A stretch of 64,000 nucleotides of DNA from Hyphomicrobium sp. (GCF_019753045.1 NZ_JAIELN010000009.1:1-64000); one strand, 5' to 3'. Positions 1-9,420 are shown, numbered from the stretch's first letter. The notes: generated by a model not told the origin, from the letters alone. Numbers and translations: made by a program.

Positions 1-1
1 G

Positions 2-1969
2 CCGACCGGCGTAATCGACCGGCGCAGCCAGCCCCAACTCGCAGCCGCCGTGCCCGGAACCATCGTCACGCTCGAACTGAGAGTGCTGAAGCACAAGCCC
101 TCGCCGCGGGGCAACACCAAGGCCCCGTACAAGGTCACCTGCGAAGACGACACGGGCCGCATCGACCTCGTCTTCTTCCACGCCGAGCATAAATTCATTG
201 AGCGTCAGCTGCCCGAAGGCGAAATCCGCTACGTCTCAGGCCGCATCGAACTCTACGGCGATAAACTTCAGATGTCGCATCCCGATTACATCGTCTCGCC
301 CGAAGCCCGTCACGAAATGCCGTTGCTAGAGCCAGTCTATCCGTTGACTGCAGGCCTCTCCGGAAAGATCGCGCTCAAAGCTGCACGCCAGGCCGTCGAA
401 CGCGTTCCGGAACTTCCCGAATGGCAGGAGCAGAGCTGGCTCGAAGCGCGCTACTGGCCGAAATTCAACGAAGCGGTCGTGCGCGTCCATCGGCCGGGCG
501 ATGCGCAAGACGTCTCGAACGGCGCCATGTTCTGGCAACGCCTCGCCTATGACGAACTCCTCGCCGGTCAGCTGGCGTTCGCACTCGTACGGCGAAACCT
601 GAAGACGGAACGCGGACGGCGCCTCTCCGGCAACGGGAAAATCCGCGAGAAGATCGCGGCCGCCCTCCCGTTTTCGCTCACCGGATCGCAAACAAACGCG
701 CTCGCCGAAATTGCCGAAGACCTTGCCGCGCCCCACCGGATGCTGCGTCTGCTCCAGGGCGACGTCGGCTCCGGCAAAACCGTGGTCGCGTTGATGACGA
801 TGGCCGTCGCCGTTGAGGCCGGAGCACAAGCCGCGTTGATGGCTCCGACGGAAGTGCTCGCCCGCCAGCATATCGAGACGATCGCGCCGCTTGCCGACGC
901 GGCAGGCCTCCGGATCGCCCTGCTCACGGGGCGCGAAAAAGGCAAAGCCCGCGACGCCGTGATATCGCGTCTCGCGACAGGCGAGATCGATATCCTGGTC
1001 GGAACGCACGCGCTCTTTCAATCCGATGTGCAGTTCAAGGACCTCGCCGTCGCCGTGATCGACGAGCAGCACCGCTTCGGCGTTCACCAGCGCATGGCGC
1101 TGCAAGCGAAAGGATCGAATGGCGACACCAACGTCCTTGTGATGACCGCGACACCCATTCCGCGCACGCTTCTGATGACGCACTACGGCGATCTCGACGT
1201 CTCGAAGCTCACCGAAAAACCGGCCGGACGCAAACCCGTGGTCACCAAAGCCGTGCCGCTGGAATTGCTGGAACGCCTGATCGATCGCGTCCGCGTTCAG
1301 CTCGAAGAAGGTGCGCAGGTCTACTGGGTGTGCCCGCTGATCGAAACGTCGGAGATTTCCGATCTCGCCGCCGCCGAAGAACGGTTCGCATATCTCCGCC
1401 AGATCTTCGGCGAAAGCGTCGGCCTTTTGCACGGAGCACTGTCGGGCAAGGAGAAGGACGAGACGATGTCGGCATTCGCCGCCGGCCATCTGAAAATTCT
1501 CGTCGCAACCACCGTCATCGAAGTCGGCGTCAACGTTCCGAACGCCAACATCATGGTCATAGAGCACGCCGAGCGTTTCGGTTTGGCCCAGCTTCATCAG
1601 CTGCGAGGCCGCGTCGGCCGCGGCACGCGTGAATCGTTCTGCATGCTGCTCTACAAAGCGCCGCTCGGTGAAACCGCCGAAGCCCGGCTGAAGATGATGG
1701 AAGAGACTGAGGACGGATTTCGCATCGCCGAGAAAGATCTCGAACTTCGCGGCGGCGGCGAAATCCTGGGCGCCCGACAAAGCGGTGCACCGGGCTTCCG
1801 GATCGCAGAGGTCCCCGGCCGTGAAGCGCTGCTCGAAGCCGCGCATGACGACGCCGAACTCATTCTTCAGAAAGATCCGAACCTCGTGTCGGCCCGCGGT
1901 CAGGCGCTCAGAACACTGCTCTATCTCTTCGAATGCGATGAAGCAGTTCGCCTGTTTCGTGCCGCCTAG
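2..1969 (+). CDS. recG: ATP-dependent DNA helicase RecG (5' end outside window)
   Basis: RecG remodels stalled replication forks and branched recombination intermediates in the cytoplasm. The reading frame is open from base 2 with no start in the window, and it begins in the PTGVIDRR stretch typical of the RecG N-terminus, so roughly the first 40-50 residues are missing. The GTG at 50 is internal, not the real start. An OB-fold wedge domain lies in the first quarter. Walker A GDVGSGKT, the RecG-type DEQHRFG box, the TATPIPRT motif and the C-terminal helicase motif QLRGRVGRG follow in order. The stop shares a CTAG palindrome with the convergent VOC gene. Identity is secure; only the start is unknown. 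Confidence 0.97.
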   Translation, partial: PTGVIDRRSQPQLAAAVPGTIVTLELRVLKHKPSPRGNTKAPYKVTCEDDTGRIDLVFFHAEHKFIERQLPEGEIRYVSGRIELYGDKLQMSHPDYIVSPEARHEMPLLEPVYPLTAGLSGKIALKAARQAVERVPELPEWQEQSWLEARYWPKFNEAVVRVHRPGDAQDVSNGAMFWQRLAYDELLAGQLAFALVRRNLKTERGRRLSGNGKIREKIAAALPFSLTGSQTNALAEIAEDLAAPHRMLRLLQGDVGSGKTVVALMTMAVAVEAGAQAALMAPTEVLARQHIETIAPLADAAGLRIALLTGREKGKARDAVISRLATGEIDILVGTHALFQSDVQFKDLAVAVIDEQHRFGVHQRMALQAKGSNGDTNVLVMTATPIPRTLLMTHYGDLDVSKLTEKPAGRKPVVTKAVPLELLERLIDRVRVQLEEGAQVYWVCPLIETSEISDLAAAEERFAYLRQIFGESVGLLHGALSGKEKDETMSAFAAGHLKILVATTVIEVGVNVPNANIMVIEHAERFGLAQLHQLRGRVGRGTRESFCMLLYKAPLGETAEARLKMMEETEDGFRIAEKDLELRGGGEILGARQSGAPGFRIAEVPGREALLEAAHDDAELILQKDPNLVSARGQALRTLLYLFECDEAVRLFRAA

Positions 1970-2346
1970 ATCGCCTGCGCAAACATCATCCGGTGCCCTT
2001 CAGGCGTCGCGACGGCCATTTCCCGCCAGCCCCACGGCTTGTCGGCAGGACCCGAGAGAATGCGCGCGCCGCGGGCTTTGAATTCCGCGTGCAGGGCGTC
2101 CACATCGTCCGTCGAGAAGAAGCCGAAATAGTTGTGATCGCCAAGTTCGGACGGAGCGAGGGTATTCGGACAGCGGCCGAGCATCACCCTCACGCCGCCG
2201 CGCACGAGCGCCTGCCAGTTGTCGCCGTCGTTCCAGTCCTTCGCAAAGCCGAGCACATCGATGAAATAGGCTGTCGAACCCTTGAGGTCGTGTACGGCGA
2301 GCACGAACGCGTGCGGCAAAAGCTTGGGTTCAGTCATGTCAGCCAA
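1966..2346 (-). CDS. VOC (glyoxalase/bleomycin-resistance) family protein
   Basis: A 126-residue single-module vicinal-oxygen-chelate protein with the usual pattern: an N-terminal strand followed by a helix (LAVHDLKGSTAYFIDVLGF) and a C-terminal half ending in GWREMAVATPEGHRMMFAQ. Members bind a divalent metal and act on, or sequester, small molecules; the substrate here cannot be told. It converges on recG, and the two stop codons overlap in a 4-base CTAG, so no terminator separates them. The length is normal for a one-domain VOC protein. Confidence 0.8.
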   Translation of the reverse strand: MADMTEPKLLPHAFVLAVHDLKGSTAYFIDVLGFAKDWNDGDNWQALVRGGVRVMLGRCPNTLAPSELGDHNYFGFFSTDDVDALHAEFKARGARILSGPADKPWGWREMAVATPEGHRMMFAQAI

Positions 2347-2390
2347 GCCCCGTCAACAACAGACATCCAATTTATCGTTCGCTCCGGGGA

Positions 2391-3215
2391 TTACGCGGCG
2401 GGCTCGTCGCCGCCCAAACGGAAACGCGACGCCTTCTTCTCCGCCGCCGCGAGCCGTTTCATCTTCTCAGCTACGTCCGGCATGACGATGCCGCCCGAGA
2501 GAACGATCTTCGCGGCTTCCTCGACGGTCATCGATAGGAACACCACGTTCGCCCGCGGCACGAAGCAGATGAACCCGGTGGGAGGCACGATACCGGTCGG
2601 CATGAATACGGTCAGAAGATCCTCCGCACCGCCCGGCTTCGCGTCCTTGATCTCGCCCGTCGTCTCGCCCGTCACGAATACGAGGCTCCAGATTTCCTTC
2701 GACGGGAATTCGATCATCCCGACCTTTTGGAAACTCGAGTTCGGGCCCGTCGTCGAGATCACGCTCTCGAAAATCTGTTTCAGTGCCCCGTAGACGTTGC
2801 GAACGATCGGCGTACGCGACATCATGAGTTCGCCCGAGGAGACGAGCGTCCGCCCGAGCAGGTTGGCGGCGAGCGCGCCGATCAGCGTCAGCCCGACGAT
2901 GGCGATGACGAGACCAAGCCCCGGCAACGGAAACGGCAGATACGTATCGGGATTGAACGTCGTCGGCAGAAGCGGCTTGATCCAGGCGTCGATCCAATGG
3001 ATGACGCCCCACATGATCCAAAGCGTGATCGTGACTGGGCCGACGATGACGAGACCGGTCAGAAAAGCGTTTCGGATCCGCGACCCGAGCCGCCATCCCG
3101 TTTTGCCATCATCGCTGACGAGGCGCTTGAGCCCAGCTGTCAGCTGTGCATCCGTCTTCGCGTCGGCGCCCAAAGAACTGCGAGGGCCGGGGTCGTGAGC
3201 AGACGGTGGGGCCAT
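2391..3215 (-). CDS. DUF502 family membrane protein
   Basis: A 274-residue integral membrane protein of the DUF502 family, function unknown. Two hydrophobic segments are visible at about residues 50-75 and 92-120, the first within NAFLTGLVIVGPVTITLWIM. They are followed by the conserved region RTPIVRNVYGALKQIFE and a soluble domain carrying GEIKDAKPGG and PTGIVPPTGFICFV motifs typical of the family. The C-terminus is charged and basic. It is on the same strand as the SPOR-domain gene upstream (45 bp gap), so co-transcription is possible. Confidence 0.85.
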   Translation of the reverse strand: MAPPSAHDPGPRSSLGADAKTDAQLTAGLKRLVSDDGKTGWRLGSRIRNAFLTGLVIVGPVTITLWIMWGVIHWIDAWIKPLLPTTFNPDTYLPFPLPGLGLVIAIVGLTLIGALAANLLGRTLVSSGELMMSRTPIVRNVYGALKQIFESVISTTGPNSSFQKVGMIEFPSKEIWSLVFVTGETTGEIKDAKPGGAEDLLTVFMPTGIVPPTGFICFVPRANVVFLSMTVEEAAKIVLSGGIVMPDVAEKMKRLAAAEKKASRFRLGGDEPAA

Positions 3216-3259
3216 TCTCTCCTACTCGAGCTGGTAGCCCGATGGAGACCGGGCGAGCC

Positions 3260-4588
3260 TCAGTTTGTCACGACAAGACAATCAAGACCACTGCTTCGAA
3301 GTTTATTGCAGAGACCGCGAGGCTCTTCCTGCGAAGCATAGCCCCCGATCCGGACGCGATAAAACGTCCCCATGCTGCCGATGACGGCCTCATCGACGGT
3401 CGGCACGTGATCGGAAAGATCGGAGCCATGCTGGGCGATGAGGTTCTGCGCCAATGCCTCGGCGTCAGCGCGCGACCTGAGAGCCGCAATATGAATCTTA
3501 TACTTGCCGTTGGCCGCAACCGGCTTTGGTTTTGTCTCGGCGGCGAGCGCGACTTTCGTGGGCTTTGCGGTAGCACCCGGCGCAACAACGGTCGCGTTGC
3601 TCCAACTCGATGTTTCGGGAGCACCCGATGTGGAGGCTGTCGTCACCGTTTCACTACCCGCAGGCGGCGCGGCGGAGGATGACGATCCGCCCCCGAACAT
3701 GTTTGAGAAAAAGCCCGTGACGTTGCCGGGTATGGCGCTGACCGTCTGCCCGAACGACGACCCGCCCGACGGCGCCGCAACCGGGCTAGCGTCTCCGCCG
3801 TATCCGGACGGCGAAGCAATCGATTGAACGCCCGAACTCTCACCCGCTGCGGTAGCACGAGCGCGCGCCGCATCCTGAGCGGCCTCGCTGTTGGCATCCT
3901 GTCGCGTAATCGTCGCCGACGTCCCATCTCCGGAACTCGCGCCACTCTGGCTGCCGGCCGCCTCGGCAATAGCCGCCGCTGAAAGCCCGGCCGAGCCGGC
4001 ATTGGGCCCCGGCGCTGGATTTGCAACGACCTTGGCGCCTGTAGCGCCGGCTGCCGGTTTTGCGGCGGCGATGACGCGCTGATCCGGCGTACTGCCCGTG
4101 TCTTCGAGGCCCGCCATTCGATAGGCTTCCGAGCGCTCCGCAATCGCCGATTTCTGGTCGCTCGGGCTGAGCCCGTTCTTCAACCAGATCGCGCTTGTGA
4201 GGTCCGAAATAGCGAGGCCGGGTTTGTTATCTCGTTTGTAGGCAAGGCCGCGGGTATAAAGGGCTTTCGCCATTTCCGAGGCCGAAAGCACACCCGCCTT
4301 GACGGCAATCGTCAGCTGACCAATCGCATTTTGGTGACGGCCGGCGGCATATTCCTTCAGCCCGGCGTCGTAAGCCTTTTTCGCAGCCGCGATAGCAATG
4401 GCTTTCTGTTCGGCATCACCGTCGCCGCCAGCGCTTTGTCCAGCTTTCGGCCCCTGCGCCGCCTGGCTTGCGGGCTTTGCCTTGGCAGCTTCGCCCGCAG
4501 ATGGCCAGCCTGCGAGGCCGCCGGCATATACGCACGTCACGATGGCAGCGAGCGCCATGGGGCGCGCCAACACCTGGAACTGCGTCAT
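3260..4588 (-). CDS. Secreted SPOR-domain protein with TPR-like region
   Basis: A 442-residue protein. An N-terminal signal-like hydrophobic stretch (LARPMALAAIVTCVYAGGLAG) is followed by a helical TPR-like region at about residues 60-150. A long Ala/Ser/Gly/Pro-rich linker then leads to a C-terminal SPOR domain at about 360-442 (YKIHIAALRSRADAEALAQNL ... GLDCLVV). SPOR domains bind denuded septal peptidoglycan, so a cell-wall or division role is likely. The ATG at 4588 is chosen because GGGGAAGG lies 8 bases upstream; the longer frame would start at a TTG that overlaps this ribosome site. It lies downstream of glmS on the same strand. Confidence 0.8.
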   Translation of the reverse strand: MTQFQVLARPMALAAIVTCVYAGGLAGWPSAGEAAKAKPASQAAQGPKAGQSAGGDGDAEQKAIAIAAAKKAYDAGLKEYAAGRHQNAIGQLTIAVKAGVLSASEMAKALYTRGLAYKRDNKPGLAISDLTSAIWLKNGLSPSDQKSAIAERSEAYRMAGLEDTGSTPDQRVIAAAKPAAGATGAKVVANPAPGPNAGSAGLSAAAIAEAAGSQSGASSGDGTSATITRQDANSEAAQDAARARATAAGESSGVQSIASPSGYGGDASPVAAPSGGSSFGQTVSAIPGNVTGFFSNMFGGGSSSSAAPPAGSETVTTASTSGAPETSSWSNATVVAPGATAKPTKVALAAETKPKPVAANGKYKIHIAALRSRADAEALAQNLIAQHGSDLSDHVPTVDEAVIGSMGTFYRVRIGGYASQEEPRGLCNKLRSSGLDCLVVTN

Positions 4589-4683
4589 TGTACGTACCTT
4601 CCCCAATGGTCACGTTCTAGATCGCGCAACCAAGGTATTGCAACCATTTGAACGAGGCAAATTGTGGGCCCCCGCCCTCGTTT

Positions 4684-4700
4684 CCGGCTTTTTTAGCCGG
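4684..4700. repeat. Perfect inverted repeat between glmS and the SPOR gene
   Basis: CCGGCT and AGCCGG arms (6 bp) flank a 5-base T-run on the plus strand. On the minus strand, the direction of both flanking genes, no T-tract follows the stem, so it is not a classical terminator. It could be a processing or weak pause hairpin. Confidence 0.4.
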
Positions 4701-4709
4701 TTATTCCAA

Positions 4710-4743
4710 CGTGCCAGCTATTCTACCGTGCCAGCTATTCTAC
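4710..4743. repeat. 17-bp tandem duplication spanning the glmS stop codon
   Basis: CGTGCCAGCTATTCTAC occurs at 4710-4726 and again, immediately adjacent and identical, at 4727-4743. The second copy contains the glmS TAG stop (4735-4737). The unit is not a multiple of three, so the copies would be read in different frames if translation ran through. Confidence 0.9.
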
Positions 4744-6555
4744 CGTGACTGACTTCGCCAGATTTCTAGGCTGATCGACGTCCGTCCCCATCAGCACCGC
4801 CGTCTGGTAGGCGATGAGCTGAGTCGGTACAGCATAAATCATAGGCGCAACAAAAGTGTCGACGCTCGGCATTTGGATGTGGGCAGCGAGTTTACAACCA
4901 GCTTTTTCAGGCGCCGCGTCCGAAATGAGGATCACCTGGCCACCGCGGGCCGCAACTTCCTGCAAATTGGACACCGTCTTCTCGAAGAGATCATCCTCGG
5001 GAGCGACCACGACGACCGGTACGGTTTCGTCGATCAGCGCGATCGGACCGTGCTTCAGCTCGCCGGCCGCATAGCCCTCGGCATGTATATACGAGATCTC
5101 TTTGAGCTTGAGCGCGCCCTCGAGGGCAATCGGGAAACTCGAACCGCGGCCGAGATAAAGAACGTCACGGGCCTTGGCGAGCTCATGGGCAACCGCGATG
5201 AAAGGCTCGTCGTTCTTCAAAATCGATGCGATGTGCCGTGGCACCTCCATCAACGATTTGACCAGCGCCATTTCCTGTTCGACCGTGATCTTGTCACGCG
5301 CCCGGGCGATTGCGATCGCCAAGCAGGCAAGAACCGCAAGCTGGCACGTGAAAGCCTTCGTCGAAGCCACGCCTATTTCGGGCCCCGCCAGCGTTGGCAA
5401 CGCCGCGTGCGATTCACGCGCAATCGTCGAGGTGCGAACGTTGACGATGGAGGCAATACGTTGGCCGTTGTCCTTCGCATAACGAAGGGTCGCCAGCGTA
5501 TCGGCCGTTTCCCCTGACTGCGAGACGAACACCGCGAGACCGTGCTCGGGCAACGGCGTTTCGCGATAACGCATCTCCGACGCGACATCGATGTCGACCG
5601 GCAAACGCGCGTAACGCTCGATCCAGTATTTGGCGACGAGCCCGGCATAATAAGCCGTACCGCATGCCGATATCGTAACACGGCTGATTTTCGCGAGATC
5701 GACGCCCAAATCCGGAAAACGAACGCGCGCGGTCGTCATATCGAGGTAATTCGCGAGCGTGTGCGAAATGACTTCCGGCTGCTCGTGAATTTCCTTCGCC
5801 ATGAAGTGGCGATAGTTGCCCTTATCGATCAAAAGAGCGCTCGCTACTGCTTTGACGATGGGGCGCTCCACGCGCTCACCGTCCAGATTGAAGATCTCGG
5901 CGCCCGAGCGGTGCAGAACCGCCCAATCGCCCTCTTCAAGATAAGTGATAGCGTCCGTGAAAGGCGCAAGCGCAATGGCGTCGGAACCGAGGTACATCTC
6001 GCCCGAGCCGTGGCCGATGGCGAGAGGCGAACCTTTGCGGGCCGCGATCATCAAATCGTCCTGGCCCGCGAAAATAATGCCGAGCGCGAAAGCGCCCTCC
6101 AGATGATGCAGCGCATTGCGAACCGCGGCGACGGGCTCCGCTCCCTGATCCATTTCGTCCGTGATCAGGTGGACGACGGCTTCGGTGTCCGTATCGGTCT
6201 CGAATTTGTGCCCCTTGGCTTCGAGACGCGCCCTGAGTTCGCGGAAATTCTCGATGATGCCGTTGTGCACGACCGAGACCTTCGCCGTCATATGCGGATG
6301 CGCATTGCGCTCCGTCGGACGGCCGTGCGTCGCCCAGCGCGTATGGCCGATGCCGGTACGGCCCGCGAGCGGCTCCGAGATCAACCGCTTTTCCAAGTTC
6401 CGTAGCTTGCCCTCGGCACGGCGTCGATCGATCGCGCCGCCCTCGACCGTCGCTATGCCCGCCGAATCATAGCCCCGGTATTCGAGCCTCCGGAGCGCGT
6501 CGACCAGATTGGTCGAAACCGACGATTTTCCGAGAATTCCTACGATCCCGCACAT
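4735..6555 (-). CDS. glmS: Glutamine--fructose-6-phosphate aminotransferase (isomerizing)
   Basis: GlmS makes glucosamine-6-phosphate from fructose-6-phosphate and glutamine, the first committed step to UDP-GlcNAc for peptidoglycan and LPS. The 606-residue chain starts MCGIVGILG, exposing the catalytic Cys2 of the N-terminal glutamine amidotransferase domain (also RGYDSAG and GHTRWATHG). Two SIS domains follow (SACGTAYYAG, SQSGETADT, LGRGSSFPIALEGALKLKE), and the chain ends in NLAKSVTVE. The ATG at 6555 is fixed by the need for Cys2 and by GGGGGAG upstream; a longer in-frame extension to 6612 is not used. It follows glmU by 139 bp on the same strand, giving a glmU-glmS unit. Confidence 0.98.
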   Translation of the reverse strand: MCGIVGILGKSSVSTNLVDALRRLEYRGYDSAGIATVEGGAIDRRRAEGKLRNLEKRLISEPLAGRTGIGHTRWATHGRPTERNAHPHMTAKVSVVHNGIIENFRELRARLEAKGHKFETDTDTEAVVHLITDEMDQGAEPVAAVRNALHHLEGAFALGIIFAGQDDLMIAARKGSPLAIGHGSGEMYLGSDAIALAPFTDAITYLEEGDWAVLHRSGAEIFNLDGERVERPIVKAVASALLIDKGNYRHFMAKEIHEQPEVISHTLANYLDMTTARVRFPDLGVDLAKISRVTISACGTAYYAGLVAKYWIERYARLPVDIDVASEMRYRETPLPEHGLAVFVSQSGETADTLATLRYAKDNGQRIASIVNVRTSTIARESHAALPTLAGPEIGVASTKAFTCQLAVLACLAIAIARARDKITVEQEMALVKSLMEVPRHIASILKNDEPFIAVAHELAKARDVLYLGRGSSFPIALEGALKLKEISYIHAEGYAAGELKHGPIALIDETVPVVVVAPEDDLFEKTVSNLQEVAARGGQVILISDAAPEKAGCKLAAHIQMPSVDTFVAPMIYAVPTQLIAYQTAVLMGTDVDQPRNLAKSVTVE

Positions 6556-6694
6556 TGGATCGGCTCCCCCAAAGAAGGTTCCCCCAAAGCGAACGATGGA
6601 GGCGGTTAACAATCATCTCAAGTCACAGAATGTTTCAGACGAACGCTGTCTCTTTGCCCTGTCGCTTTCTGCAAAATCCGCACGTGGTTAATAA

Positions 6695-8074
6695 TCATCT
6701 TTTTTGAGCGGCTTTTCGACGAGACATCACCGCCCGGAATTTCTCGGCCCACCCCGGCCTTTCCTCTTGCGCGCTCCGTTCGATCGCCAGAGCCCCCGGA
6801 CTGACGTCCTTGGTGATGACGCTCCCCGAACCGATATACGCGCCCGCGCCGATTTTCAGGGGCGCAACGAGCGATGTATTCGAACCGATGAAGGCCCCTT
6901 CGCCGATCTCGGTTTTCTCTTTGTTGTATCCATCATAATTGCAGAAGATCGTGCCCGCGCCGATGTTTGCACCAGCCCCCACGCTCCCATCACCCAAATA
7001 GGAGAGGTGGTTGGCTTTCGCGCCCTCGCCAAGGGTCACATTCTTGACCTCGACGAAATTGCCGATGTGGACGTTCGCCCCGATCCGCGCTCCGGGCCGG
7101 AAGCGGGCGAACGGTCCGATTCGCGCGCCCTTCCCGATCGTCGCGCCTTCGATGTGACAAAAACCAAGGATCTGAACGCCCTCTTCCACCGTCACGCCCG
7201 CAGCAAAGATCACGTTGGGCTCGATCGAGACATCGGACGCGATTCGCGTGTCGAAATTCAACCAGACAGTCTCCGGCGCGACCATCGTGACGCCGTCGCG
7301 CATGAACGCCGAACGGGCGCGCGCCTGCCAAATGCCTTCAGCGACGGCAAGCTGTTCCCGCGTGTTGACGCCCAGAACATCGCTCTCGTCACACTCGACG
7401 ACTGTCGCTTTGAGCCCCTGTTGACGCGCAATCTCGATAGCGTCGGTCAGATAGTACTCGCCCTTCGCATTGGCGCTGCCGATCCGCGACAGAAGTTCGG
7501 AGAGACGCGGCACCCGGAATGCCATGACGCCCGAATTGCAGAGCCCGATGTCCCGCTCGGCATCGGTCGCATCCTGCTCCTCGCGTATCCCCGTTAGCCC
7601 ACCACGATCATCGATCAAAAGCCGTCCGTAACCCGTTGGATCTTTTGGCCTGAAACCGAGAACGGCAATGTTCGCACCCGAATCGAGGGCAGCGCGGAGC
7701 CGCTCGATGACCTCACCCCGGACGAGCGGCGTATCGGCGAAAAGAACGACGACGTCGCCCCCAGCCTGGCTATCGGCTCCCTGCTCATCGAGAGCGGGCT
7801 TCGCGGCGAGCACGGCATCCGCTGTCCCGAGCTGGGCCGATTGCTCGAACATCCGCGCCCCGGGAACCACTCGCACCGCTTCCGTCCCGACGGCATCCAT
7901 TCCCGGTCCAACGACAACAGCGATCTTGCCGCCCTCGATGCGCGATGCCGTCGTCAAGACGTGCGCGAGCATCGACTGCCCGGCAATTTTGTGAAGCACC
8001 TTCGGCAGGGACGACTTCATGCGCGTGCCCTTGCCCGCGGCTAACACGACGAAGAGACAGGGCCGGACACTCAT
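6695..8074 (-). CDS. glmU: Bifunctional UDP-N-acetylglucosamine pyrophosphorylase / glucosamine-1-phosphate N-acetyltransferase
   Basis: GlmU acetylates glucosamine-1-phosphate and uridylates the product to UDP-GlcNAc. The 459-residue length is normal. The N-terminal uridyltransferase domain has LAAGKGTRMKS, FADTPLV and GYGRLL. The C-terminal half is a left-handed beta-helix of hexapeptide repeats (VEEGVQILGFCHIEGATIGKG and onward), with NFVEVKN, NHLSYLGD and CNYDG acetyltransferase signatures. It lies directly upstream of glmS, so two steps of one pathway are paired. Confidence 0.98.
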   Translation of the reverse strand: MSVRPCLFVVLAAGKGTRMKSSLPKVLHKIAGQSMLAHVLTTASRIEGGKIAVVVGPGMDAVGTEAVRVVPGARMFEQSAQLGTADAVLAAKPALDEQGADSQAGGDVVVLFADTPLVRGEVIERLRAALDSGANIAVLGFRPKDPTGYGRLLIDDRGGLTGIREEQDATDAERDIGLCNSGVMAFRVPRLSELLSRIGSANAKGEYYLTDAIEIARQQGLKATVVECDESDVLGVNTREQLAVAEGIWQARARSAFMRDGVTMVAPETVWLNFDTRIASDVSIEPNVIFAAGVTVEEGVQILGFCHIEGATIGKGARIGPFARFRPGARIGANVHIGNFVEVKNVTLGEGAKANHLSYLGDGSVGAGANIGAGTIFCNYDGYNKEKTEIGEGAFIGSNTSLVAPLKIGAGAYIGSGSVITKDVSPGALAIERSAQEERPGWAEKFRAVMSRRKAAQKR

Positions 8075-8439
8075 GGAAAACCTTGCTTTGTCATTGCAGT
8101 GAGCCGAAGGGCGAGCGCCGACGCCGTGCGTTCCCCCGATTGCCCATCATGCCATACCGCCAGCGATCCATCGGGAGCAAGTACTGCTCGAAGTGTCGAT
8201 TTGCTCGCCCGCGACAGGGCGCCTCAAGCATCTTTGCGGATAGCCCTTTGCCCAAGAGTTCCCGAAGGATAGCTGGCTCGCGACAAGTCTGCATTCGTCC
8301 ACAGGTTCTAACGCCGAACGCACTCGCTGGCATTGCGGCAATCGCCCACCGGACCCAACCTCATCCACACGGTGGAAACGATTCGGGGCGAACGGACCGG
8401 CACGCGGACCGGCCCCTAAGGCATCAGGACGACAGACCA
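8075..8439. other. Intergenic region between divergent glmU and a SPOR-like gene
   Basis: This 365-bp gap must hold promoters for both directions. I find no convincing coding frame (the open frames have poor composition and no ribosome sites), no terminator and no RNA gene that I can name. Confidence 0.5.
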
Positions 8440-9306
8440 ATGACCAAGACTGCAAGCGAAAAGCCGATGCGCAGGAACACCGGTGCCACGCCATATGCAG
8501 CGATATGGTTCACCCTGGGGGCTGCCGGCCTCGGCTATCTCTGCATAGCGTTTCTGGCTCCCCACATCCTCCCCGACTTTTCGGGTGGCCGCGTCGCGGA
8601 GCGCATGCTGGGCGAAACGCAAATGATGAAGGTGTCGGCCGATGTCGAAGGCCTCAAATCATCGCTGGAAAGACTCCAGATCGAGGTCGACAGCGTGAAG
8701 GCGAACGCCGTCGCTCATCAGACGCAAACGGATCAGCTGAGCGCGCACCTCGCCGCGCTCGACGAGAAGGTTCGCGGCCAAGAAACGGCGAAGACGGCGT
8801 CAGCCGCTCCGCTGCCGCCGCCGACGCCCGACGTGCCGGACTTCGCCTCGGGCGCGTCACAAGCGCAAGCTGCACCCGACGGACCTCCGCCCACAAAAGT
8901 CATCAACGCCGCTCCCCAGGTCGGCCCGCAAGTTGGTCCGCCAGTCGGCGCGCCGATCGTGACGGGCAGCATCTCGAAGGGCACGCAGACGGCAAACGCG
9001 GGTGACGCGATCAGCTTCGGCCCAGCCGTCGTAAAGCCGGCGCCGAAACCGGTCGGAATTCAGATCGCCACGGATTCCTCAGTGGACGGCCTGCGGATTA
9101 CCTGGAGCGCGCTTGCCCAGGTACACGCCGAGCAGCTCGGAACTCTGAGCCCGCGCTATGCCGACCTCGGAACCGCAGCAAACCCGAGCTTCGGACTGAT
9201 TGCGGGCCCGATCAAATCGAAGGCCGATGCGAAGAAACTTTGCAAGGAGCTCGCGGCCCAATCGGTCAGCTGCAAGATCAGCGACTTCAAGGGCGCCGCG
9301 CTATAA
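8440..9306 (+). CDS. Membrane-anchored protein with C-terminal SPOR-like domain
   Basis: A 288-residue protein with a single N-terminal transmembrane segment at about residues 15-36 (AAIWFTLGAAGLGYLCIAFL). A coiled-coil stretch at about 60-110 (VEGLKSSLERLQIEVDSVK) and a Pro/Ala-rich linker follow. The C-terminal segment (FGLIAGPIKSKADAKKLCKEL ... SCKISDFKG) has the SPOR-domain pattern. The topology, one inner-membrane anchor with a periplasmic coil and a murein-binding end, suggests a cell-envelope or division role. The frame extends upstream to 7945 but only antisense to glmU; the ATG at 8440 begins the plausible protein. Confidence 0.7.
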   Translation: MTKTASEKPMRRNTGATPYAAIWFTLGAAGLGYLCIAFLAPHILPDFSGGRVAERMLGETQMMKVSADVEGLKSSLERLQIEVDSVKANAVAHQTQTDQLSAHLAALDEKVRGQETAKTASAAPLPPPTPDVPDFASGASQAQAAPDGPPPTKVINAAPQVGPQVGPPVGAPIVTGSISKGTQTANAGDAISFGPAVVKPAPKPVGIQIATDSSVDGLRITWSALAQVHAEQLGTLSPRYADLGTAANPSFGLIAGPIKSKADAKKLCKELAAQSVSCKISDFKGAAL

Positions 9307-9321
9307 GAGCCGCTCGATGAC

Positions 9322-9351
9322 GGACGGGATTGCATTGGGTCAATCCCGTCC
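9322..9351. terminator. Hairpin between convergent genes, probable bidirectional terminator
   Basis: GGACGGGATTG and CAATCCCGTCC form a perfect 11-bp stem around an 8-base loop, 15 bp after the SPOR-like stop and ahead of the convergent protease gene. The following T-tract is weak, so efficiency is uncertain. Confidence 0.55.
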
Positions 9352-9420
9352 TCCTGCTCATTTAATTCGTGCACACGCCAGTCGGATTACTCGTCTAGCG
9401 GGACCGCCGCTCGCTAGCCC

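Noticed and set aside
326-1846. 506-residue open frame antisense to recG
   Set aside because: Shadow of a high-GC gene: the sense strand has all RecG motifs, and the antisense product has no recognisable domain or ribosome site.
8091-8333. 80-residue minus-strand frame in the glmU upstream gap
   Set aside because: No ribosome site, Arg-rich random-looking composition.
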